A stretch of 64,000 nucleotides of DNA from Mycobacterium branderi (GTDB lineage Bacteria; Actinomycetota; Actinomycetes; Mycobacteriales; Mycobacteriaceae): assembly GCF_010728725.1 (NCBI RefSeq), contig NZ_AP022606.1:372001-436000 (forward strand), given 5' to 3'. The translations under genes were made by a program, and so were the position numbers. Under the pieces are notes generated by a model that made no database searches, was not told where the DNA came from, and saw only the letters and a program-made list of their open reading frames with translations. Position 1 is the first letter of the stretch. Every line of letters begins with the position of its first letter. Of the stretch, positions 47,194-57,127 are shown piece by piece.

Positions 47194-49907
47194 TCGTGAT
47201 CAGGTCCTTGATTACTCTCGCGGGCGTGCGACCGTCCGGCCCGCACACCGCCGAAGTGGCTGCTGATGGAAGCGCGGATCGCTTCGGGGTCCGGGGCTTG
47301 GTGCCGACCGGCACCAAATCCGCCGTTCGATGCTACCCCGTTGCCCTCGTCGGCCCGGTGGTGCGCTGCGCCGTTGACACGGTCGCCGGCCGGCTCGGGC
47401 ATTGCCCCGCCGGGTACCAGGCGCGCGCCGGGTTCGCGCACCGGCAGGCCCGTGTCGGTGTGCGTGGAGACCGGCAGGCTCTCGGCCTCGGCGGCCGCCG
47501 ACCAGCCGCGGTCCCACACCGTCTGCCAGTCCAGGTCGGCACTGTGGGCCAGCTCGTGCGGGTCGACCAGCCACTCGGAAAGCATCCGCTGATAGATCAG
47601 GTCCTCGGGCTCGGCCGGCTGGCTGACCGGCGCGGCGGCCTCGGTCGGCCAGTATTCGTCGGCCTCCTGGGGTTCCGACGCCTCGACCCGGGGCCGCGAG
47701 AAGAACGACGACGTATTCGAAACCGGTTGTGCCGCAGGCGCTTCGGTAGGCTGCTCCTGCTCGCCCCACCACTGCTGCTCCGGGGGTTCGGCCGGACGCG
47801 CCGGCGCGCCGGTGATGCCGCTGGAGCCGGGGGTGCGCCGCGGCAACAAGCTGGCCGGTGCTTCGGGCGGGTGCGACCCGTTGCGCTCGGCGGGTTCGGG
47901 CGGGGCGGCGAACTCGGCGGAGTCGTCGTAGTCCGCGGCGGCCACCGCCTCCTCGACCGTGGCCATCCGCCCCTGCGCCGGAGCCGGTCGCGGCCCGACG
48001 TAGTCGGCGCCCACCAGCACCGCCGGCGGCAGATACACCTCGGCCGTCGTGCCCGGACGGTGCCCGTCGCGCGAGGAATTGCGCAGCCGGACCCGAATCC
48101 CGTGCCGGTCGGCCAGCCGGCCAACCACGAACAGGCCCATGTGGCGCGCGTTGTCCGGGGTGACCTCGCCGCCGGCGCGCAGCCGCATGTTGGCGATGCG
48201 CCGGTCTCCGTCGGTCATGCCCAGGCCGGCGTCGACGACCTGGATGAGCACCCCACCGTCGTTGCGCCGCGTCGCCGACACCCGGACCGGTGACATCGGC
48301 GGCGAATAACGCAGCGCGTTGTCGATCAGCTCGGCGAGCAGGTGGACGATGTCGCCGGCAGCGGTGCCGAGGACGGTGCTGTCGGGCACGGTCGGCGTCT
48401 CGACCCGGCGGTAGTCCTCGACCTCCGAGGTGGCGGCGTTGATCAGCGTCGAGAGTGACTGCGGTGCGCGCTGGTCGCCCCGGGAGGTCTGCGCGCCGGC
48501 CAGCACCAGCAGGTTGGCGCCGATGCGGCGCATCCGGGCGGCCAGGTGGTCCAGCCGGAACAGGCTGTCCAGCCGCTCGGGGTCCTGCTCGTTGCGTTCC
48601 AGCCGGTCGATCAGCGACAGCTGTTGGTCGACCAGCGAGCGGTTGCGCCGCGACATGGTTTCGAACATGTCGTTGACCAGCAGCCGCAGCCGGGCCTCGT
48701 CGCCGGCCAGCAGCAGCGCCTGCGTGTGCAGCTCGTCGACCGCGTGCGCCACCTGGCCGATCTCCTCGCTGGTGTAGACCGGCAGCGGCTCCGGGGCCCG
48801 CTCGTCGCCGGCGCGTACCCGGGCGATCTCACGCTCGAGGTCTTCGTGGGCGACCTTGAGCGCGCCGTCGCGCAGCACCCGCAGCGGCTGGATCAGCGAG
48901 CGCGCCACCAGCAGCACGATCACCAGCGCGGCCACGATGGCCGCCAGCACCAGCACGGTGTCGCGGATCGCGGCGTCGCGCCGATCGTTGGCGCGATCCT
49001 CGACTGCCTTGGTCACCGACGAGGTGGTGTCCTTGATGATTTGCGCGGCGATCGCGTCGGTGGTCTGGATCGAGCGCAGCAACGCCGGGTTGTTGACCAG
49101 CAGGCTGGCCGGGTCGGACATGACCGCCATCCGCGTCACCATCTGCTGCTGCAGCTTCTTGGCCTCCGGTGAGCCGACGCCGAGCACCTCGGCCATCCCG
49201 AACAGCGTCGACGGCTCGGTGCCGGCCAGGGTCATCATCGAGGTGCGCAGCTCCGGCTCGGGCAGGTCCCCGCCGCGGGTCACCAATAGTTGCTGCATCA
49301 TCATCTGGCCGCGGGCCCCGATCGCCCGGCTCAGCCCCTGCGCGGCGGCCCGAATCTTCTCGTTGTCGACGCGGACGGACCCGTCGATGGCGTTCTCGGC
49401 GGTCAGCAGGATCGGCGCATAGCCGGTCACCCGGTCGCGCAAACCGATGCTGTTCGACGCGACCTTGTCCAGCAATGCCTGGCCGCCATTGAGCAGGACG
49501 CCGACGCCGTTGCGCACGTCGGCGGCCACGTCGGTGTCCGCCAGCCGCGACTGCAGCTCGAATTTGCGGGCCTCGTAGTTTTTCTTCGCGCCCTCGGCAT
49601 CACCACCGTTGGACGCCGACAACAACGCCACGTCGAGCGCCGACATGTATTTGGTAATGGCCGGAACCACTTCGGCGCGGTCGGCGGCCAATCGCAGTTC
49701 GCTGGCCTCGTTCAGCGCGCCATAGATGCGCAATCCACCGAAAACCATTGCCAGTATCAGTGGCACCGCGACAATCGCGACGACTTTCCATCGGACCGGC
49801 CAATTTCGCAGCGACCATGTCGGCGGCCGTTTAACCGGAGCAGTGGTTTCCGGGGTTTCGTCTATAGCCGGCGACACCGCCCGAGTCGGGCGGGCAAACA
49901 GGGTCAT
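47190..49907 (-). CDS. Conservon sensor histidine kinase-like protein (Rv3365c-like)
   Basis: This 905-aa membrane sensor has TM1 at about 43-62, an extracytoplasmic nitrate/sulfonate-type sensor (NIT, about 80-310), TM2 at 315-340, a HAMP region, then a dimerisation helix and HATPase_c domain ([15 protein letters not shown] near 545, DAGLGMTD near 580, [14 protein letters not shown] near 607). A Pro-rich disordered tail of about 250 residues follows. No classic phospho-acceptor His box is clear, as is usual for this family. It heads the operon kinase-roadblock-DUF742-GTPase. Confidence 0.92.
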   Translation of the reverse strand: MTLFARPTRAVSPAIDETPETTAPVKRPPTWSLRNWPVRWKVVAIVAVPLILAMVFGGLRIYGALNEASELRLAADRAEVVPAITKYMSALDVALLSASNGGDAEGAKKNYEARKFELQSRLADTDVAADVRNGVGVLLNGGQALLDKVASNSIGLRDRVTGYAPILLTAENAIDGSVRVDNEKIRAAAQGLSRAIGARGQMMMQQLLVTRGGDLPEPELRTSMMTLAGTEPSTLFGMAEVLGVGSPEAKKLQQQMVTRMAVMSDPASLLVNNPALLRSIQTTDAIAAQIIKDTTSSVTKAVEDRANDRRDAAIRDTVLVLAAIVAALVIVLLVARSLIQPLRVLRDGALKVAHEDLEREIARVRAGDERAPEPLPVYTSEEIGQVAHAVDELHTQALLLAGDEARLRLLVNDMFETMSRRNRSLVDQQLSLIDRLERNEQDPERLDSLFRLDHLAARMRRIGANLLVLAGAQTSRGDQRAPQSLSTLINAATSEVEDYRRVETPTVPDSTVLGTAAGDIVHLLAELIDNALRYSPPMSPVRVSATRRNDGGVLIQVVDAGLGMTDGDRRIANMRLRAGGEVTPDNARHMGLFVVGRLADRHGIRVRLRNSSRDGHRPGTTAEVYLPPAVLVGADYVGPRPAPAQGRMATVEEAVAAADYDDSAEFAAPPEPAERNGSHPPEAPASLLPRRTPGSSGITGAPARPAEPPEQQWWGEQEQPTEAPAAQPVSNTSSFFSRPRVEASEPQEADEYWPTEAAAPVSQPAEPEDLIYQRMLSEWLVDPHELAHSADLDWQTVWDRGWSAAAEAESLPVSTHTDTGLPVREPGARLVPGGAMPEPAGDRVNGAAHHRADEGNGVASNGGFGAGRHQAPDPEAIRASISSHFGGVRAGRSHARESNQGPDHE

Positions 49908-50160
49908 CGGACCGCGGTCGTGCTACCGACCGCTCCGCTGATATGCAGTGTTCGCGCGTCGTTCATAAGGCTTCCTGCTTATTGCACCCGCGCTCAGGGC
50001 AGACGGGCGAGCGATATGCGCCTGGCAATTCGACGAGTATGACAGCCTGCGGCCGCACTGACCACAATTCTTACTGAACAGACAGAGTTCGCCGGACCGT
50101 GCCAGACGCCGCAAAGGATAGCTGAGCAAATTGGTGACGGACAACTGCGATGATCGTCAG
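49908..50160. other. Divergent gap between the conservon operon and trmL
   Basis: This 253-bp region must hold both promoters. It is AT-richer than its surroundings. I see no clear -10/-35 pair with correct spacing, no palindrome longer than 6 bp, and no small ORF with a good ribosome site. Confidence 0.4.
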
Positions 50161-50622
50161 ATGTTCCGGCTGCTGTTTTACTCGCCGCGGATAGCGCCTA
50201 ACACCGGCAATGCGATCCGGACCGCGGCGGCGACCGGCGCTGAGCTCCACCTGGTTGAGCCGTTGGGCTTCGACCTGTCCGAACCCAAGCTGCGCCGGGC
50301 CGGGCTCGACTATCACGACCTGGCGTCGGTCACCGTGCACGCGTCGTTGGATGCGGCGTGGCACGCGTTGTCGCCGCGGCGAGTGTTTGCGTTCACCTCG
50401 CATGCGACGACGTTGTTCACCGACGTGGCTTATCAGGCCGGCGACGTGTTGATGTTCGGGCCGGAGCCCACCGGACTGGATGCGGCGACGCTGGCCGACG
50501 CGCACATCACCGAGCGGGTGCGCATCCCGATGCTGGCCGGACGACGGTCACTGAACCTCTCGAATGCTGCCACCGTCGCCGTCTACGAGGCGTGGCGGCA
50601 GCACGGCTTTGCCGGAGCTTGA
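50161..50622 (+). CDS. spoU: tRNA (cytidine-34-2'-O)-methyltransferase, SPOUT family
   Basis: The 153-aa TrmL-type SPOUT enzyme has its trefoil-knot motifs FGPEPTGL near residue 100, IPMLAGRRSLNLSNAATVAVYE near 122 and the N-terminal SPRIAPNTGNAIRTAAATG near 8. It 2'-O-methylates the wobble base of certain leucine tRNAs in relatives. The ATG at 50161 gives the same start as Rv3366 (MFRLLF); the upstream GTG at 50131 is in frame but unsupported. Confidence 0.93.
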   Translation: MFRLLFYSPRIAPNTGNAIRTAAATGAELHLVEPLGFDLSEPKLRRAGLDYHDLASVTVHASLDAAWHALSPRRVFAFTSHATTLFTDVAYQAGDVLMFGPEPTGLDAATLADAHITERVRIPMLAGRRSLNLSNAATVAVYEAWRQHGFAGA

Positions 50623-50625
50623 GGT

Positions 50626-51267
50626 TTACCAGCTGTTCCAGTGCGTGACCTGCTCGGCGGGCAGTCGCTTGGCCGGCTTGAAGTCGGTGCCCTTGGTGTA
50701 AGCGATCGGGAACAGCCCGCCCTGGCTGTACTCGTCGAAGGGAATGCCGAGCACCTCGGCGGCCTGCTTCTCACCGTCGCCGACCAGATGCAGCGTCGTC
50801 CACGCCGAACCCAGCCCGCGCGAGCGCAACGCCAGCATGAAGCTCCACACCGCGGGCAGTAGCGATCCCCAGAACGACGCGCTCATGCCGGCGGGCGAAT
50901 TGTCCGGTCGCCCTTGCAGACACGGGACGAGCATGACCGGCACCTCGTGGAAGTGCTCGTTGAGATACTTGGCCGACTCGTACACCAGCGGCCGGCGTTC
51001 GTCGCGACTATCGCCGTACTTGGGCTTGGGCAGGTCGAGGTATGCGGTCGCGTTGGCGCGATAGATATCGGCCAGCGCCTTCTTCTTGTCGGGGTCATCG
51101 ACGAAGACCCACTGCCAGCCCTGGGCGTTGGAACCGGTCGGCGCCTGTAAGGCCAATTCGAGGCATTCCATCAGCACCTCGCGCGGCACCGGCTTTTCCA
51201 GGTCGAGGCGTTTGCGGACCGAGCGGGTAGTGGTGAGGACTTCGTCGAAGGACAAATTCAGGGACAT
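50626..51267 (-). CDS. Nitroreductase-family FMN protein (Rv3368c-like)
   Basis: The 213-aa protein has the FMN-binding N-terminal pattern TTRSVRKRLDLEKPVPREVL near 13, QAPTGSNAQGWQWVF near 39 and the C-terminal GLGSAWTTLHL near 150. Family members reduce nitro compounds or quinones with NAD(P)H or F420. The start ATG is at 51267; a hairpin (element B) occupies its upstream region. It is convergent with spoU, 3 bp between stops. Confidence 0.9.
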   Translation of the reverse strand: MSLNLSFDEVLTTTRSVRKRLDLEKPVPREVLMECLELALQAPTGSNAQGWQWVFVDDPDKKKALADIYRANATAYLDLPKPKYGDSRDERRPLVYESAKYLNEHFHEVPVMLVPCLQGRPDNSPAGMSASFWGSLLPAVWSFMLALRSRGLGSAWTTLHLVGDGEKQAAEVLGIPFDEYSQGGLFPIAYTKGTDFKPAKRLPAEQVTHWNSW

Positions 51268-51278
51268 GGCCTCATCTT

Positions 51279-51343
51279 GCCGCGAACGTGAATTTCACGA
51301 CGCGGTTTGGGCGTGTCGTGTCGTACGTTTCACACTCGACGGC
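51279..51343. repeat. Compound hairpin element B
   Basis: Outer arms GCCGCGAACGTGAA (51279-51292) and TTCACACTCGACGGC (51329-51343) pair imperfectly, with a partly paired inner stem (CACGACGCG against CGTGTCGTA). It sits between the dnaE2 stop and the nitroreductase start, both on the minus strand, so it can act as the dnaE2 terminator and lies in the nitroreductase 5' region. Its 56-bp core aligns with element A without gaps, sharing GGCGTGTCG and TTCACACTCG. Confidence 0.65.
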
Positions 51344-54300
51344 TAGCGGAAATCGCGGGACTTCGAGGCCATTCTTAAGGTGAGCTTGCCCAACCGCTCG
51401 GCCACGACAGTGACTGCGCCGCTGGCGTTTTGGACCTGACCGCGAACCAGTAGCGCCGACGCCGTCTGCGCCAGCTTGCGATGCCGCGCCCACACTCCCG
51501 GCGTGCAGAGCACGTTGACCATCCCCGTCTCGTCTTCGAGGTTGACAAACGTCACTCCCTGCGCCGTCGCCGGCCGCTGCCGATGGGTTACCGCCCCCGC
51601 GATCAGCACCCGGTCGCCGTCGGGAACGCTGGACAGCTTTTCGGCGGGGATCACCCCCATGGCGTCTAAGTCCTCGCGCAGGAACTGCGTCGGGTAGCTG
51701 TCCGGGGAGACGCCGGTGGCCCACACGTCGGCGGCGGCCAGCTCCAGTTCGCTCATCCCCGGCAGTTCCGGGATGTGCGACGACGAGCCCACCCCGGGTA
51801 GCCGGTCCGGCCGTTGAGTGGCCGCCGCCCCCGCCGCCCACAGCGCTTCCCGCCGCGACATCCCGAAGCAGGCCAGCGCACCGGCGGTGGCCAGCGCCTC
51901 GGTCTGCGGCACCGAGAGCTGCACCCGGGCCGTCAAATCCAGCAGAGACATGAACGGCCCGTTGGCTTTTCGCTCCTCGACCAGTTTCTCGGCCAGGTCG
52001 TCGCCGATATGGCGGACACTGCCCAGCCCTAATCTGACGGCGTTCCCCCCATCTTCCAAGGTGGCGTGGGCCAGGCTGGCGTTGACGTCGGGCCCGTGTA
52101 CCGCCACACCGTGCCGGCGGGCGTCGGCCACCAGCGACTGCGGCGAGTAGAAGCCCATCGGCTGGGCGCGCAGCAGCGCCGCGCAGAACGCCGCCGGGTG
52201 GTGCAGCTTGAACCACGACGAGTAGAACACCAGCGACGCGAAGCTCAGCGCGTGGCTTTCCGGAAAGCCGAAATTTGCGAAGGCTTCCAGCTTTTCGTAC
52301 ACCCGGTCGATCACCTCGTCGGGTGCGCCGTGCAGTGCGCGCATGCCGTCGTAGAACCGGCCGCGCAGCCGTCGCATCCGTTCGGCCGAGCGCTTGGAGC
52401 CCATGGCGCGCCGCAGCTGGTCGGCCTCGGCGGCGGAAAACCCGGCGCAGTCCACCGCGAGCTGCATCAGCTGCTCCTGAAACAGCGGCACGCCAAGGGT
52501 TTTCCGCAACGCCGTCTCCATCGACGGGTGGTCGTAGACAACCGGGTCGATTTCGTTGCGCCGCCGGATGTACGGGTGCACCGAGCCGCCCTGGATGGGC
52601 CCGGGACGGATCAGCGCGACCTCCACCACCAGGTCGTAGAACTTGCGGGGCTTAAGTCTCGGCAGGGTGGCCATCTGCGCCCGCGACTCCACCTGGAACA
52701 CCCCGACGGAATCGGCGCGGGCCAGCATCTCGTAGACCGCGGGCTCTGTCAGGTCCAGCTTGGCCAGGTCCACCTCGATGCCCTTGTGTTCGGCCACCAG
52801 GTCGATCGCATAGTGCAGCGCAGAGAGCATGCCGAGTCCGAGCAGGTCGAACTTCACCAAACCGATTGCCGCACAGTCGTCTTTGTCCCACTGCAACACG
52901 CTGCGGTTTTCCATCCGGGCCCACTCCACCGGGCACACGTCGGCGATCGGGCGGTCGCAGATCACCATGCCACCGGAGTGAATACCCATGTGCCGCGGCA
53001 GGTTGGCGATCTGGGTGGCCAGGTCGATCACCTGCTCGGGGATATCTTCCACATCCGGCGAATCGGCCAACCCGTTCCAGCGGCTGATCTGCTTACTCCA
53101 CGCGTCCTGCTGGCCTTGCGAAAACCCGAGTGCACGGGCCATGTCGCGCACCGCGATTCGCCCTCGATAGGTGATGACGTTGGCGACCTGCGCGGCATAG
53201 TCGCGACCGTATTTGTCGTAGACGTACTGGATGACCTTTTCGCGCTGATCCGACTCGATGTCGATGTCGATGTCGGGCGGCCCGTCACGCACCGGCGACA
53301 GGAAGCGCTCGAACAGCAACTCGTTGGCCACCGGGTCGACGGCGGTGACACCGAGCGCATAGCAGACCGCCGAGTTGGCCGCCGAGCCGCGGCCCTGACA
53401 CAAGATATTGTTTTCGTGGCAGAACCGGGTGATGTCGTGCACCACCAGGAAATAGCCCGGGAACTTCAGTTGCTCAATGACTTTCAGCTCGTGCTCGATC
53501 TGCGCATAGGCCTTTCGCGCCTGAGACGGCGGGCCGTAGCGATTGCGGGCGCCAGCCAGAGTCAGCTCGCGCAGCCAGCTGTCTTCCGTGTGCCCGGGCG
53601 GCACGTCGAAGGGCGGCAGCTGCGGGGCGATCAGTGCCAGGCCGAACGCGCACTGCTCGCCGAGTTCGGCCGCGGCACTCACCGCCTGGGGATGCCAGGC
53701 GAACAGCCGGGCCATCTCCTCACCCGAGCGCAAGTGCGAACCTCCCAGCGGGGCAAGCCATCCGGCGGCGTCGTCCAGGGATTGCCGGGCCCGGATTGCG
53801 CCCATCGCCATCGCCAGCCGAGCACGCGACGGCTCGGCGAAATGCGCGCCGGTGGTGGCGACCACGCTGACGCCGAATCGCGGCGCCAGTGCCGCCAACG
53901 TGACGTTGCGTTCGTCGTCGAGCGGCTGGCCATGGTGGGTCAGCTCAATGCTGACCCGGTGGGCGCCGAACCGGTCCACCAGATCGGCCAGCGCGTCGGC
54001 GGCGGCTTCCGGTCCTTGAGTGTAAAGTGCTTGCCGCACATGACCTTTGCGGCATCCGGTCAGGATGTGCCAGTGCCCGCCCGCCGCCTCGGTCAACGCG
54101 TCGAAATCGAAGCGCGGCTTACCCTTCTCGCCGCCGGCCAGGTGCGCGGCGGCCAGCTGTCGCGACAACCGCCGATAGCCTTCCGCTCCGCGGGCCAGCA
54201 CCAGCAGATGCGGGCCCGGCGGATCGGGCGCCTCGGTGCGGGCGCCGGACCCTAAGGACAACTCGGCACCGAACACGGTGGCCATGTCCAATTCCGCGGC

Positions 54301-54624
54301 GGCCTCGGCGAACCGCACCGCCCCGTACAGGCCGTTGTGGTCGGTCAGCGCAATGGCGCGCAGATCCAGCCGCACCGCCTCCTCCACCAGCTCCTCCGGC
54401 GTGCTGGCCCCGTCGAGAAAGCTGTACGCCGAATGCGCGTGCAACTCGGCATACGGGACCGACGAGCGAACCGTCTGCCTGTCGCCGGGCGGCTGGTACT
54501 TTCCGCGCTTGCGCGACCACGGGCCGTCGTCGGGTGGTCCAGAAGACGCGCCGGGGCGACGCGGCTTGCCGTCGAGCACCCGCTCCATTTCCGCCCAGCT
54601 CGGCGGGCCATTACCCCAGCCCAC
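51343..54624 (-). CDS. dnaE2: Error-prone DNA polymerase DnaE2
   Basis: The 1093-aa C-family polymerase performs damage-induced mutagenesis. A PHP domain starts at AELHAHSAYSFLDGAS (about 59-74), the catalytic aspartates are D451 and D453 in PDIDIDIESD, helix-hairpin-helix segments are near 880-950, and a C-terminal OB fold (RVLIAGAVTHRQRPATAQG near 985) follows. The GTG at 54624 gives the M. tuberculosis N-terminus (MGWxNGPPSWAEM). It is SOS-controlled by a LexA box immediately upstream. Its partners imuA'/imuB are not in this window. Confidence 0.96.
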   Translation of the reverse strand: MGWGNGPPSWAEMERVLDGKPRRPGASSGPPDDGPWSRKRGKYQPPGDRQTVRSSVPYAELHAHSAYSFLDGASTPEELVEEAVRLDLRAIALTDHNGLYGAVRFAEAAAELDMATVFGAELSLGSGARTEAPDPPGPHLLVLARGAEGYRRLSRQLAAAHLAGGEKGKPRFDFDALTEAAGGHWHILTGCRKGHVRQALYTQGPEAAADALADLVDRFGAHRVSIELTHHGQPLDDERNVTLAALAPRFGVSVVATTGAHFAEPSRARLAMAMGAIRARQSLDDAAGWLAPLGGSHLRSGEEMARLFAWHPQAVSAAAELGEQCAFGLALIAPQLPPFDVPPGHTEDSWLRELTLAGARNRYGPPSQARKAYAQIEHELKVIEQLKFPGYFLVVHDITRFCHENNILCQGRGSAANSAVCYALGVTAVDPVANELLFERFLSPVRDGPPDIDIDIESDQREKVIQYVYDKYGRDYAAQVANVITYRGRIAVRDMARALGFSQGQQDAWSKQISRWNGLADSPDVEDIPEQVIDLATQIANLPRHMGIHSGGMVICDRPIADVCPVEWARMENRSVLQWDKDDCAAIGLVKFDLLGLGMLSALHYAIDLVAEHKGIEVDLAKLDLTEPAVYEMLARADSVGVFQVESRAQMATLPRLKPRKFYDLVVEVALIRPGPIQGGSVHPYIRRRNEIDPVVYDHPSMETALRKTLGVPLFQEQLMQLAVDCAGFSAAEADQLRRAMGSKRSAERMRRLRGRFYDGMRALHGAPDEVIDRVYEKLEAFANFGFPESHALSFASLVFYSSWFKLHHPAAFCAALLRAQPMGFYSPQSLVADARRHGVAVHGPDVNASLAHATLEDGGNAVRLGLGSVRHIGDDLAEKLVEERKANGPFMSLLDLTARVQLSVPQTEALATAGALACFGMSRREALWAAGAAATQRPDRLPGVGSSSHIPELPGMSELELAAADVWATGVSPDSYPTQFLREDLDAMGVIPAEKLSSVPDGDRVLIAGAVTHRQRPATAQGVTFVNLEDETGMVNVLCTPGVWARHRKLAQTASALLVRGQVQNASGAVTVVAERLGKLTLRMASKSRDFR

Positions 54625-54631
54625 CCGGGCG

Positions 54632-54653
54632 AGTATATCGAATCTTTGTTCGA
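54632..54653 (-). promoter_or_regulatory. SOS box and leaderless -10 of dnaE2
   Basis: TCGAATCTTTGTTCGA at 54638-54653 fits the mycobacterial LexA box (TCGAAC-N4-GTTCGA) with one mismatch. On the minus strand TATACT (54632-54637) follows it directly and ends 7 nt before the GTG at 54624. LexA would therefore sit in the -10/-35 spacer and block transcription until DNA damage. Confidence 0.85.
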
Positions 54654-54821
54654 ATAGCTACAGCGGCCGTAACCCTCAAAACACCTGTGAAGTTTCGTGA
54701 ACTGCATTGCCACACAACCGACCCCAGTTGTTTACGTGATTTAATCCCGCGGCCACCTCCCGCCCGCGGCCACAGCGGATACTCGTACGAAGTGCCAAGG
54801 ACCGAACGGCGGTGATGAGTC

Positions 54822-56210
54822 GTGGAGCAACTCAAGACGCTGGATGCGAGTTTCCTGATGGCGGAAGATTCGGACCGCAACGTCAGCCTGGCGATCGGCG
54901 GGATCGCCATTGTCGACGGCGCAGCACCGAATCGCGATCAGTTCAAAGATACGCTTGCACAACGGATTAGAGCGATCCCCCGGTGCACTCAGATGCTGAG
55001 AACCCAGCCGTTCGACGTCGGCGCTCCGCAGTGGGTCGACGATCCGGGTTTCGACGTCAACCATCACCTGCGCCGAGTTGCGCTTCCCCGACCCGGCGGT
55101 GACGCCGAGCTCTACCGGGTTGCCGCCGACATCTTGGAGCGCCGCTTGGACCGGAACCGCCCACTATGGGAATGCTGGGTCATCGAGGGTCTGAAGGGCA
55201 ATCGCTGGGCAGTGCTGATGAAGATCCATCACTGCGTGGCCGATGGAATATCGGCGACCCGCATCCTCACCCGGCTGTGCGATGACGTCGGCGGTGATGC
55301 GTTCGCTCGGCCCGTAGCCGCCAAGCGGACCCCTGTCGCACGGCCATATCTGAAACCTGTGCCTGATATTGCACCGCGCAGCAACCCGATTGACGATTTC
55401 TGGCGAACGATCGCCCGCATTGCCGATACAGCGGTGCGGACCGCCAGCGGCGCCGCAGAAATTGCAGGCGGCTTGATCCGACCATCCGCCGGCTCGTCGC
55501 TGGTAGGCCCGGTCACGGCAATGCGGCGTTACCGCGCGGTTCGCGTCCCCCTCGCCGACGTCGAACAGATACGCCGAAAATTCGACGTGACCATCAACGA
55601 CGTTGCGCTCACGGCGATTACAGCAGGCTTCCGATCGGTATTGCTGCATCGCGGCGAGCAGCCCCGTGTGGACTCATTGCGAACCCTGGTACCGGCATCG
55701 GTGCGCTCCACGGACACGCTCGAGGAGCCCGGCAATCGCATCTCGATCATGCTGCCCTATCTTCCTGTCGAACAGGATGACCCGATCCAGCAATTGCGGG
55801 CCGTACACAGCCGATTGGCCCGCACCAAACACGGCGGGCAGCGCCAAGCCGCCAACGTGGTATCTTCGGCGGCCGACTACGTCCCGTTCATGTTGTCGTC
55901 GTGGCTGATTCGGATCCTCACCCGGCTGCCACAACGCGGCATCGTGACGCTGGCGACCAATGTCCCGGGACCGCGCCGCCAGTTAGAGATGATGGGCCAC
56001 CAGGTAGCGCGGCTGCTGCCGATTCCACCGATCGCGCTGCGATTGCGCACGGGTGTCGCGGTTTTGAGCTATGCCGACGACCTGGTGTTCGGCATCACCA
56101 CCGACTACGACGCTGGAGCCGATATCGAAACACTCGCCAACGGCATCGAAACGGCCGTAGCGCGTTTGGCAATGCTCAGCCAGGACTCCGTCTTGCTCTT
56201 CGCCAAGTGA
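54822..56210 (+). CDS. Wax ester synthase/diacylglycerol acyltransferase
   Basis: This 462-aa WS/DGAT makes triacylglycerol or wax esters from acyl-CoA. The active-site motif HHCVADG lies near residue 135 and the second family motif near 375 (TNVPGPRRQLEMMG). The N-terminal LDASF motif is present. Position after dnaE2 matches Rv3371. The GTG at 54822 is the only start that keeps the family N-terminus. The 197-bp upstream gap contains a weak ACAAC-N8-GTTGT repeat and no clear promoter. Confidence 0.92.
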   Translation: MEQLKTLDASFLMAEDSDRNVSLAIGGIAIVDGAAPNRDQFKDTLAQRIRAIPRCTQMLRTQPFDVGAPQWVDDPGFDVNHHLRRVALPRPGGDAELYRVAADILERRLDRNRPLWECWVIEGLKGNRWAVLMKIHHCVADGISATRILTRLCDDVGGDAFARPVAAKRTPVARPYLKPVPDIAPRSNPIDDFWRTIARIADTAVRTASGAAEIAGGLIRPSAGSSLVGPVTAMRRYRAVRVPLADVEQIRRKFDVTINDVALTAITAGFRSVLLHRGEQPRVDSLRTLVPASVRSTDTLEEPGNRISIMLPYLPVEQDDPIQQLRAVHSRLARTKHGGQRQAANVVSSAADYVPFMLSSWLIRILTRLPQRGIVTLATNVPGPRRQLEMMGHQVARLLPIPPIALRLRTGVAVLSYADDLVFGITTDYDAGADIETLANGIETAVARLAMLSQDSVLLFAK

Positions 56211-57077
56211 TCAGCTTCGTCGGGCCACGATCACCGGCGTGCGCGAGGCCTGCACGACCGCCAGGCTGACCGACCCCAGCAGCATCCCCGCGAAGCCGCC
56301 CCGGCCGTGGCTGCCCACGACAACCAGCTGCGCCGAGTGCGACTGCTCGATCAGCTGGTCGGCCGGCCGATCACCCACGACCACCCGCCGCACCGACACA
56401 TCGGGGTAGCGCTCCTGCCAGCCCGCCATCTGCTCGGCCAGCACCCGCTCGCCGTCGGCCTGCATCGTGGCGAGGTCGATTCCCGGCACGTCGAACACGC
56501 CCGTGTCGCGCCAGGCGTAGACCGCGACGAGCTCCACGTCCCGCAACGACGCTTCCTCGAACGCCAGCGCCGTCGCCGCATCGGAGACCGGCGAACCGTC
56601 GACACCCACGACGACCGGGGAGCCGACAGGGTGAGCCGCCGGGTCTTCGTCATGGATGACCGCCACCGGGCAATGCGCATGCCGGACCAGGTTGGCACTG
56701 ACCGACCCCAGCAGCGTGCGCCGCAACCAGCCATGCCCGCGGCAGCCGACGACGATCATCGCGGCTTCTTTGCTCAGGTCCACCAACGTAGGGACGGTGT
56801 GTCCGACCACGGTCTCGGCGTCGACCTGCGGCGGGTCGGCCGTGCCCTGCTCGACGATCGCGAACGCGTCCTGCAGATGGCGCTGGCCCTGCTCCTCCTG
56901 CCATTGCATATACCCGGGCGGCATCGGGGTCTCGGGGAACGTCATCACGACGGGCGGGGCGAGCACATGGACCAAGCTGAGCGGAACGCCACGCATCGCC
57001 GCATCGTGTGCCGCCCAGTCCACCGCCACCTTCGACGACGGTGATCCGTCGACACCGACCACAATTCCGCCACGCAT
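56211..57077 (-). CDS. Tandem universal stress protein
   Basis: The 288-aa protein has two USP domains (about 3-145 and 155-285). Both have the ATP-binding pattern: [10 protein letters not shown] near 6 with [17 protein letters not shown] near 115, and [12 protein letters not shown] near 157 with [17 protein letters not shown] near 255. This layout equals the dormancy-related USPs of M. tuberculosis, but I see no DosR-type box upstream. The ATG at 57077 is preceded by GGTGAGGAG; an in-frame GTG/ATG further up would overlap the otsB2 promoter. Confidence 0.9.
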   Translation of the reverse strand: MRGGIVVGVDGSPSSKVAVDWAAHDAAMRGVPLSLVHVLAPPVVMTFPETPMPPGYMQWQEEQGQRHLQDAFAIVEQGTADPPQVDAETVVGHTVPTLVDLSKEAAMIVVGCRGHGWLRRTLLGSVSANLVRHAHCPVAVIHDEDPAAHPVGSPVVVGVDGSPVSDAATALAFEEASLRDVELVAVYAWRDTGVFDVPGIDLATMQADGERVLAEQMAGWQERYPDVSVRRVVVGDRPADQLIEQSHSAQLVVVGSHGRGGFAGMLLGSVSLAVVQASRTPVIVARRS

Positions 57078-57114
57078 CTCCTCACCTGCTCCCACGCTAA
57101 TTCGCCGGCGCACC

Positions 57115-57120
57115 TAATGT
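57115..57120 (+). promoter_or_regulatory. -10 element, leaderless otsB2
   Basis: TAATGT ends 7 nt before the ATG at 57128. The divergent USP gene starts 50 bp away. Confidence 0.55.
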
Positions 57121-57127
57121 CATTGGC

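Noticed and set aside
54714..54731. ACAAC-N8-GTTGT inverted repeat before the WS/DGAT gene
   Set aside because: Arms are only 5 bp and nothing else supports an operator.
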